A stretch of 64,000 nucleotides of DNA. Source: Corbicula japonica. Its lineage: Eukaryota > Mollusca > Bivalvia > Venerida > Cyrenidae. Location of the stretch: assembly GCA_038501625.1 (NCBI GenBank), contig JAZAYU010000177.1, positions 372,001-436,000 of the forward strand. Direction: 5' to 3'. This document shows, in pieces, positions 58,601 through 64,000 of the stretch (within the stretch, counting starts at the first letter, position 1; each line of letters opens with the position of its first letter). Both the position numbers and the translations under genes were made by a program. A model generated the notes under the pieces. That model worked only from the letters and a program-made list of their open reading frames with translations, searched no databases and was not told where the DNA came from.

Positions 58601-61600
58601 ATGGTGGCTGATAAAGAAGTTTTTATGACTCAGAAGCTTTTGCTGTCTAAAAGAGTTTAAAACATTTCCATAAAATGATTTGTTATAGGTGACCTTAGCA
58701 TGTCAATTTTCCCCCACTTGCTGATTCCCATAGAGCAATAATATTGCTTTGAAATGTGCAATCTCCAAATCATTTTCAGTTCAAATTTTAATTTGCAGAA
58801 ACCTTTTATCTGGTTATTTGTAAATGAGTTGTGTAAATAACTAAAGGCAGACTTAAAATGTCATGTAAGAAGGGGTGCACTTTATGGTATGACTTAGAAT
58901 GTATATCCCCTCATTACAAATCTTTAAAAAAAATACATCTTTTAATAAGTTTGTGAATGTTTGTGATCATCATTCCATTTTAAAGTACATGTAGTGCTTT
59001 CTAGTTTATTGTATTCATATTTCATCTCTGATATTTGCATTAAAAGATAACAAAGATTATTGAGAGAGGGTGTGCTTAAGGTGTTTAAATCTGCTCGTGA
59101 TGATCATCTAAATGTGCTACAGGCAGGTCTACTTCTCTGTACTCTCACTACTTTAATCTCCGTTTGAACAGTTTTGCCCAATTTTCTACCCCTGTATTAA
59201 AACCACTTTACAATTAAATCCAGTCCTGTCGAGTCCCCTAAGGTGGTCAAAATAGAGGGTTTCACTGAAACAGAAAAATGCCTTAAAGATTTCACTTACC
59301 AGATAAATAACGAACAGTAGATATAAGGTGACTAGGACCGAGATTCCCAGATAAATGGCCCAGTACGAGGGTAACTTCTGAATGAACACCACCACGAAAA
59401 ACATGTTGATCGCAATCACTATAACAGCAAGAATACTCGCAATGATTTTCATCAATCTGAAATAAAATATGTCATATCAAATGTGTCTTCCATCACCATA
59501 GTTTTGACAATTTTTGATGTTTTTTTTTTTGGAAGTAATAACATTTCTTGCACAGCTGATAAGTGTTTTTAGAGATTTACCTGTGAAAGAAAATCTTATC
59601 TTTTCCTAGGAAAAAGATACCATTCCCATGCTATTTGAGTGACGTCACGCATTCAAGTATCTGACCTAATACAGATTTGGAAAATAAGGTTTGCATAACA
59701 TCAATATTTCAGTGTTATCTTGCATGAGACAAATAGAAAAATCAGTCACCTAGGGTTAACTGTTTTGACGGAAACTCGTCAGGTTCCTTCAAAACCAGTT
59801 CACCCTTGGTGACTTTTTTTTTCGCTGTCACCTCACACTCATGCGAGATACTTATAATCTCTTTTTTTCCTGTCACTACAATCATGTTTTTGTATATCAG
59901 TGAAGATATGACCACTCCATTTAATTTTTGCATGAGTATTTCTGTGTGATATAACTTGATATGATTAATAATTTAAATTTACAAATTAAAGCTTTCAAGA
60001 TATTGGAAGAATGTGTTGCATCAATTATTTCAACTGTTGTCCTTCAAAGCATGCAATGTTTTTTCTCCCCTCTTTAAAGAATGTCTTTTTTACTTTCCTG
60101 ACCAATGAACCCATGAATGTATTGACAATTGTTATATCCCATGTGCAACCAGAGTAGATCCACATCAGCCTGCACACCCTGTTCACTTCTTGGTCAGAAA
60201 TTACCTAATGAATCTAAAAGCAAACAGTGTCGATCCAGAGCAGCCTGCACACCCTGTTCACTTCTTGGTCAGAAATAACCTACCGTAATGAATCTAAAAG
60301 CAAACAGTGTCGATCCAGAGCAGCCTGCACATCCTGTTCACTTCTTGGTCAGAAATAACCTACCGTAATGAATCTAAAAGCAAACAGTGTCGATCCAGAT
60401 CAGCCTGCACATCCTGTTCACTTCTTGGTCAGAAATAACCTACCGTAATGAATCTAAAAGCAAACAGTGTCGATCCAGATCAGCCTGCACATCCTGTTCA
60501 CTTCTTGGTCAGAAATAACCTACCGTAATGAATCTAAAAGCAAACAGTGTCGATCCAGATCAGCCTGCACATCCTGTTGAGTTCTTGGTCAGAAATAACA
60601 AAATGAATCTTAAAGCAAACAGTGTCGATCGAGATAAGACTGCATCGTTAGTGAGCCGTCAGATTAAGATCTGGATCCGACTGGCTTCACAAGGGATATA
60701 AGCTATTTCCATGGAGTAAAGGGTTAACACATATGAATAAGTTTATTAACACTTTAAAAATACACATATCAATGTGTGTGCAACCAGTGTAGATCCTGAT
60801 CAGCCAGCACATCAGTATCTACACTAGTTACATCTTGGCTAGAAATAATCAAATGAATTTAAAAGTGAACAGTGTAGATCCTGATTAAATGGCGTGGATG
60901 TGCTGTCTGATCTGGATCTACAGTGTTCACCCATGCAATAAAGGTGTATCTAACCGGTTAAGAGTATTTCAACAGAACTACTTACAATCCATTGGCAAAA
61001 TCCCCCATCAGTGACCTTGCACTTGTAAAAGTCAGCACAGGTAACAACGCAAATGGAAGTTGTAGACTCATGATCACGTTGAGCAGGTCATTCATGTACG
61101 TCAGATCTTGTATACCCTCAAATACTGCCAGCAGAATTGTGGGTAATATTGCAATAGAACGGGTCAGTAATACTCTCTGCCATCTTTCCCATTGAAGATC
61201 TAAAAACCCCTGGAAAGGGTAAAACAATTTCTTTACACTATCCTTGCATAATATTTAGGTACTGGATAATACCTGGTACTGCATCCAAATGTTTCATTTC
61301 AAAATCGTTCCCCCTTCTCATTAAGCATGGATTATGTATTTCTCCTCTTAAACTTTGTCTTCAAAATTCTTTCAAATTGTTAAAGTGCAACTGAAAATGT
61401 TTAAATACAAACCAACACTGGGAGGCACAAAAAGGTAGCACTTGTAGGCAAATTTAAGTTCTTACTATACAATATGAATGCCTTTAACCGTTTCATAGTA
61501 AGATTTGCTATTGTCAGCTATGTTGCAATTTTTAAGCAGGTTTGGTACCCAGCTTTTGCTTGGGTCATTAACAGCTTTACTACCAGATTCAAATCTAAAG

Positions 61601-62846
61601 ATTCCCATTGGTCAGTTCTGAGACTGCTCAATTTCAACCAATCAGATTTCAGAGATCACAGACTGATCTCCAATCTCAGTTTTATAACCTTGAGACCTGG
61701 ATTTCTGTGAGAGTATAACCATTAACATACCTCCATGACAAACTGTCCAGTGTAGGTCCCGGTCATTGTTGAGCTCTGACCAGCAGCCAGAATGCCAACT
61801 GCCCACACATACATGGCTGCTAGACCAAACTGACATCCTAAAAACACTCCCTGCAATAGATATCATACTTAGTCTAGTACAGTAGCATGCAAAATGGTGT
61901 TTTTGTCATTACGAATTTTGGAATTAATAAATCAGCAAAATTTATATTAATAAGCATTTAATGTACATGTAGTTAGAGAATTGTGTTATGAATTTAACGA
62001 AATCCCTGTAGGGATCATGATCCAGTGGTAAAATATCAGCCTTCTAGACTAAGAGTAAAGACTTGGGTCGAAATCTTATTAGCCATGCAAAACCTTATTA
62101 CTATGACTACATGTGACAAGTGATTGTTCCAACCAGAAGCAGTCACTACAGTGGTTTTGTTGAAACCAGTTACTAAACCACTTATATTTGTACACGGTCT
62201 ACATTTGTACTGTTTGCCCATATGATGAAAGAACTAGTCATGGAGTAAAGGATTAATATAACAAGTCCTGTGCCCAAGATCATAAAACTAAATCTGGAGA
62301 TCAGTCTCAAATCTAAAGCATCTGATTGGCTGAAATGGCGACAATTCGCCATTTCAGCCAATCAGATCCTTGAGATTTGAGACTGATCTCAAAACTTAGT
62401 TTTATGATCTTGGGCCCTAGTGTGTTCTCAAAAGAAGAATCAGCAATACAATTTATAATTGCTGGTGGTTATGGCTAACTTATAACTCCTCAACTCTAGT
62501 TAAGTCAAAAGCTATCATCTTCAAATGCAGACTTCGAAAGTGCTGACACCAGCTATGAAGAGCAAATCTATTTCATAAATTACTTAGAACAAAATAAGTG
62601 ATAAAGTAACCCAGATAGAAAATACATACAGAAGGAGTATTTGTTGCAGCTGAATTGTAAATTAATAAATTAAAACAGAAAGAACAAATCCATCAGAAAT
62701 ATAAATATGTAACTCATGACTAAAACATGAGAAATGATTGAAAATGAGTGACATTTATTTCCATGGTTAACCAAAGTTTCAGCACTTATCAGCATTTCAG
62801 TACTTACCCCTCGGAATATATCAACTTCAACTTCAGAGTCTGTGGT
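52722..62846 (-). CDS. SLC11A2: NRAMP/SLC11 divalent-metal transporter, six 3' coding exons (partial)
   Basis: Proton-coupled importer of Fe2+/Mn2+ of the NRAMP family, acting at the plasma membrane or endosome. Six exons (62846-62808, 61850-61731, 61209-60986, 59456-59300, 56503-56453, 52826-52722) join in phase to about 230 residues, the C-terminal two-fifths of a roughly 550-residue protein. In order: the extracellular loop before TM8 ([12 protein letters not shown]), TM8 and the family transport motif [17 protein letters not shown] + GFLDLQW, TM9 ([14 protein letters not shown]), the MNDLLNV and [16 protein letters not shown] segment, DFANGL, the last two helices ([23 protein letters not shown]), and a short cytoplasmic tail ending PLEDTVS. 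The DPGN and MPH motifs are in exons beyond the right edge. It converges with POLR1B. Orthology to SLC11A1 versus SLC11A2 cannot be settled; invertebrates usually have one or few such genes. Confidence 0.93.
53434..53659. mobile_element. piggyBac-like palindromic MITE copy
   Basis: CATTTCCTTCATGGACACAC ... GTATTTATGGAGGAAAGGGTTAA, in the last SLC11 intron. Open frames on both strands here (53449-53709, 53470-53658) are repeat-derived. Confidence 0.7.
54140..55135 (+). pseudogene. Decayed Penelope-like reverse transcriptase
   Basis: Readable fragments in changing frames: [12 protein letters not shown]; then, after in-frame stops near 54259 and 54271, [20 protein letters not shown] and SRYLDDLL (RT palm motifs, with the DD pair at about 54475); then, after a frame change near 54590, [30 protein letters not shown] and EKLLKQGY; then [20 protein letters not shown]. 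Several stops and shifts show it is dead. The motif order fits Penelope-like elements common in bivalves; the clade is inference. Confidence 0.75.
55136..55710 (+). mobile_element. 3' tail of the retroelement, with CT microsatellite
   Basis: Matches the minus-strand block at 8405-8848 over about 450 bp (GATTTTACTCCAGGAGCTCT onward), ending GATATGCATATATTAC. It includes a (CT)n run at about 55577-55618. The 86-codon and 122-codon frames here are by-products. Confidence 0.6.
56246..56316. mobile_element. Foldback-family repeat, right arm only
   Basis: GCATTTCAGCCAATCAGATG CTTGAAATTTGAGACTG ... AGTTTTATGATCTTGGGCCC. Confidence 0.65.
56453..56503 (-). CDS. SLC11A2: SLC11 small exon ([17 protein letters not shown])
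   Basis: A 51-nt exon between a TTTCAG acceptor and a CCT|GTAAGT donor on the minus strand, phase 0 both sides. Encodes [17 protein letters not shown], aligned with GWQCLIALGMSFLD just after the last helix of human SLC11A2. Too short to appear as an open frame. Confidence 0.85.
56531..56615. mobile_element. piggyBac-like MITE, left half
   Basis: TTAATTCTTTACTCTATCTC ... GTAGATCCAGATCAGCTGGC and the inverse; the rest is missing. Confidence 0.55.
56641..58418 (+). mobile_element. Full-length pearl/Helentron-like element, two tandem cores
   Basis: 5' end ACTAGATGGGTGTTCAGTTG then AACACTTGTGTCGCCC. First core: six units of 152-157 bp (ACTACCTACC at 56824, 56980, 57133, 57290, 57445, 57597). Second core: four units of about 160 bp at 57680-58340 (GCAAAGTTATAGCCAATGTT and AAGGGGCATAACTCCATCAA). 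Then GACGGACGGACAG, CAAAGCAATCCCTATG and a terminal hairpin TCGCCTTTTCTTCGAAAGGG CGACAC. No coding frame. It lies in an SLC11 intron. Confidence 0.8.
58424..58512. mobile_element. piggyBac-like MITE, single module
   Basis: TTGTAGATCCAGATCAGATT ... GCTGATCTGGATCTACAACT, directly after the Helentron-like element. Confidence 0.55.
58513..59299. other. SLC11 intron, no recognised feature
   Basis: A G-run at 58579-58587 and a fragment of the TGGTCAAAATAGAGGGTTTC mariner-like MITE text near 59243-59270; otherwise unique-looking AT-rich DNA. Confidence 0.3.
59300..59456 (-). CDS. SLC11A2: SLC11 exon with the last two helices
   Basis: 157 nt; completes TT|A after DFANG, then [20 protein letters not shown] and [20 protein letters not shown] and LYLLFVIYL. 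Donor CTG|GTAAGT. Matches the NMYFVVVYV and FVFYLGW regions of SLC11. Confidence 0.95.
60134..60728. mobile_element. piggyBac-like MITE with an internal 80-bp tandem expansion
   Basis: Inside a MITE (right end TCCATGGAGTAAAGGGTTAA), the stretch CAGCCTGCACAYCCTGTTCA-CTTCTTGGTCAGAAAT...AAACAGTGTCGATCC is repeated six times. TGCACAYCCT starts at 60171, 60246, 60326, 60406, 60486 and 60566: an exact 80-bp period after the first unit. Each unit is one MITE centre (spacer plus one arm). Confidence 0.85.
60745..60961. mobile_element. piggyBac-like palindromic MITE copy
   Basis: TTAACACTTTAAAAATACAC ... ATAAAGGTGTATCTAACCGGTTAA, two modules. Confidence 0.6.
60986..61209 (-). CDS. SLC11A2: SLC11 exon (TM9-TM10)
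   Basis: 224 nt, phase 0 in, 2 out. Encodes [20 protein letters not shown] ... [36 protein letters not shown]; nearly every conserved SLC11 position here is kept. Confidence 0.98.
61607..61705. mobile_element. Foldback-family repeat, diverged
   Basis: CCATTGGTCAGTTCTGAGAC ... CAACCAATCAGATTTCAGAG ... CTCAGTTTTATAACCTTGAG. Confidence 0.55.
61731..61850 (-). CDS. SLC11A2: SLC11 exon (TM8, transport motif)
   Basis: 40 codons, phase 0. Encodes [20 protein letters not shown] then [20 protein letters not shown], the family signature. Confidence 0.98.
62008..62085 (+). mobile_element. tRNA-derived SINE head (tRNA-Arg-like)
   Basis: GGGATCATGATCCAGTGGTA then CAGCCTTCTAGACTAAGAG and GGGTCGAAATC resemble a tRNA with A box, TCT anticodon loop and B box, but stems are poorly paired. 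The sequence after it runs into a MITE end at 62256. More likely a SINE than a working tRNA gene. Confidence 0.4.
62150..62256. mobile_element. piggyBac-like MITE, right end
   Basis: TACATTTGTACTGTTTGCCC ... GTCATGGAGTAAAGGATTAA; the left part is replaced by the SINE-like sequence. Confidence 0.45.
62270..62416. mobile_element. Near-perfect foldback palindrome
   Basis: TGTGCCCAAGATCATAAAAC ... GATTGGCTGAAATGGCGACA, centre ATTCGCC, inverted right arm to TTTTATGATCTTGGGCCC. Confidence 0.8.
62808..62846 (-). CDS. SLC11A2: SLC11 exon (loop before TM8)
   Basis: 39 nt between a TTTTATAG acceptor and a GGG|GTAAGT donor, phase 0. Encodes [13 protein letters not shown], aligned with ...LAVDIYKG of human SLC11A2. 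The previous exon lies beyond the right edge of the window. Confidence 0.85.
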
Positions 62847-63049
62847 CTATAAAACAATAAATAAGTTTTACAATTAGGTATAATTTTAGACCGTTTGATG
62901 TCTTCCTTCATTTGGAGAGATCTTCATCAGGTAAGAAGTCAAAATGCAACTTGGTAGATTTCCCTCATTGTTGTTCGTACTTGAAAGTTCTTGTTTGTTG
63001 CACACAAAAATTGAGTAAAATTTATTTTTATGATAATTCCTTGGCATGT

Positions 63050-63205
63050 CCAAGCTCAAGATTGAAGAACTGAGACTGGAGACTAGTGAGCTTTGAGAAC
63101 AATCTCAGATCTCTGGTTGAAACTGAGACCAGTCTCCAATAAACCAATCAAAAACTGGAGCTTTAGACTGGTCTCCAATCTCAAATTTATGAAACTGGGT
63201 CCAGG
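63050..63205. mobile_element. Foldback-family repeat, diverged
   Basis: Alternating GAGACTGGAGACTAGTGAGC / TCTCAGATCT / GAGACCAGTCTCCAATAAAC text, with inverted GAGACTGG/CCAGTCTC arms. Confidence 0.45.
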
Positions 63206-63239
63206 AAACAGAATATTTGAACAGCTGGCATCAAGTTTA

Positions 63240-63490
63240 TATATACTGTATAGCGCTTTATATTGGCGGTGTCAAATATTGGCGTTTTTTGAAGTGTTTT
63301 ATATTGGCAGGGTTAAATATTTGCGGTGACGACCAAGACCGCCAAAATAAAACCCTTGAAATAAAATGGCGGGTCTAAAATTGTCGGGGTTAAATATTGG
63401 CGGTGACGACCCAGATGGCCAAAATAAAACCCTTGATGAAAAATGGCGGGTCTAAAATTGCCGTTAACACCGACCGTAAAACCCTTGAAG
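63240..63490 (+). repeat. ~110-bp imperfect tandem repeat
   Basis: GGGTTAAATATTTGCGGTGA / GGGTTAAATATTGGCGGTGA, each followed by CGACC, CCAAAATAAAACCCTTGA and AAATGGCGGGTCTAAAATTG: two and a half units. It starts near TACTGTATAGCGC, so it may be inside a TACTGTA-ended element. Nothing recognised in 63491-64000. Confidence 0.6.
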
Positions 63491-64000
63491 AAAAAAAAAT
63501 AGTTAAAAATATTCTAATTTCATAATATTTAATGTAAATAATTGAGGCCTGATACGGATATTTCACTTTTTTGATATTGCGTAAGTAATTTCTTGTCCCA
63601 GTGTTAAACATTTACATAATACCAATGCTGGAAAACCTGTTAAGAATCAATCGTTTAGGCCTTATTCTCAAATGAGATGTTCAACGGTTTTATGTCGCGA
63701 ATGTTACGTGAGCGATGTTGAACTACACAATAGTATTATAGGAGTACCTGTAAAAAGTAAACGTATGTTTTTAAAGTAAGGGATTTGCTTTGAGAATCTA
63801 CTAAGTTCCCTTGTGATAAACTGGGATCAAACTGGTGTAAATATGGTCCCGTGCGGAAATTGGACAATGGAAGAGAAAGGTAAACGTCGCTGTTATTCTA
63901 TTGTTAAATTTTAAGTGTGAAAACATTATCGCAGCTAGCTACCTAATACAGTTCTCGATTGCTTTGTTTGATATTCTAATTATATTTCTTTTGTTGACGC

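Noticed and set aside
59742..59933. 63-residue minus-strand frame lying between two SLC11 exons
   Set aside because: DFANG+TT at 60986 joins directly to the exon at 59456 in phase and matches SLC11 without extra residues; the frame has no membrane or SLC11 similarity.
60171..60650. Regular 80-bp repeats resembling a CRISPR array
   Set aside because: The whole unit repeats, with no variable spacers; the genome is eukaryotic and the unit derives from a MITE.
62008..62085. Functional tRNA-Arg gene
   Set aside because: A and B box text is present but acceptor and T stems do not pair well, and no terminator run follows; a SINE head is more likely.

Overview
The window is animal nuclear DNA. Its genes are split by GT-AG introns, it is AT-rich, it shows no operon signals, and non-autonomous transposons are very dense. 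The repeat style (roughly 150-160 bp core-repeat elements that end in a small hairpin, like the bivalve 'pearl'/Helentron-type elements, plus many palindromic MITEs) suggests a bivalve mollusc. The species cannot be fixed from the sequence alone.

Three protein-coding genes can be supported. (1) Minus strand, 2082-2760: the first coding exon of an aquaporin-11/12-like channel. It ends at a splice donor just before the second NPA-type loop, and the rest lies to the left or off-window. (2) Plus strand, 9174-45323: a complete gene for the second-largest subunit of RNA polymerase I (POLR1B/RPA2). I resolve 30 coding exons, with phases that join throughout, giving about 1,140 residues with the GYDMEDA and [12 protein letters not shown] motifs and a C-terminal zinc site. 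One intron is GC-AG. (3) Minus strand, 52722-62846: the 3' six coding exons of an NRAMP/SLC11 proton-coupled divalent-metal transporter, including the [14 protein letters not shown] transport motif. Its 5' exons lie beyond the right edge. The aquaporin and POLR1B diverge across a roughly 6.4 kb AT-rich intergenic region. POLR1B and SLC11 converge across about 7.4 kb of repeat-filled DNA.

Most of the remaining DNA is mobile-element sequence: (a) a piggyBac-like palindromic MITE family with TTAA/CCCTTT ends, present in about 25 whole or partial copies; (b) a second foldback family built on an arm containing AATCAGATG; (c) pearl/Helentron-like elements with tandem cores and a terminal GGCGACAC hairpin; (d) several CAG-ended, hAT-like non-autonomous elements of 0.3-2 kb with short direct repeats at their borders, some inserted cleanly inside (a); (e) a decayed Penelope-like reverse transcriptase at 54.1-55.7 kb, with a second copy of its tail at 8.4-8.85 kb; (f) inverted-array and minisatellite structures. 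Nested insertions give a readable order of events in introns 7, 8 and 18 of POLR1B and in the 47-48 kb intergenic region. I found no intact transposase or reverse transcriptase, no CRISPR array and no new gene system. The most unusual material is the nested and repeat-derived structure.
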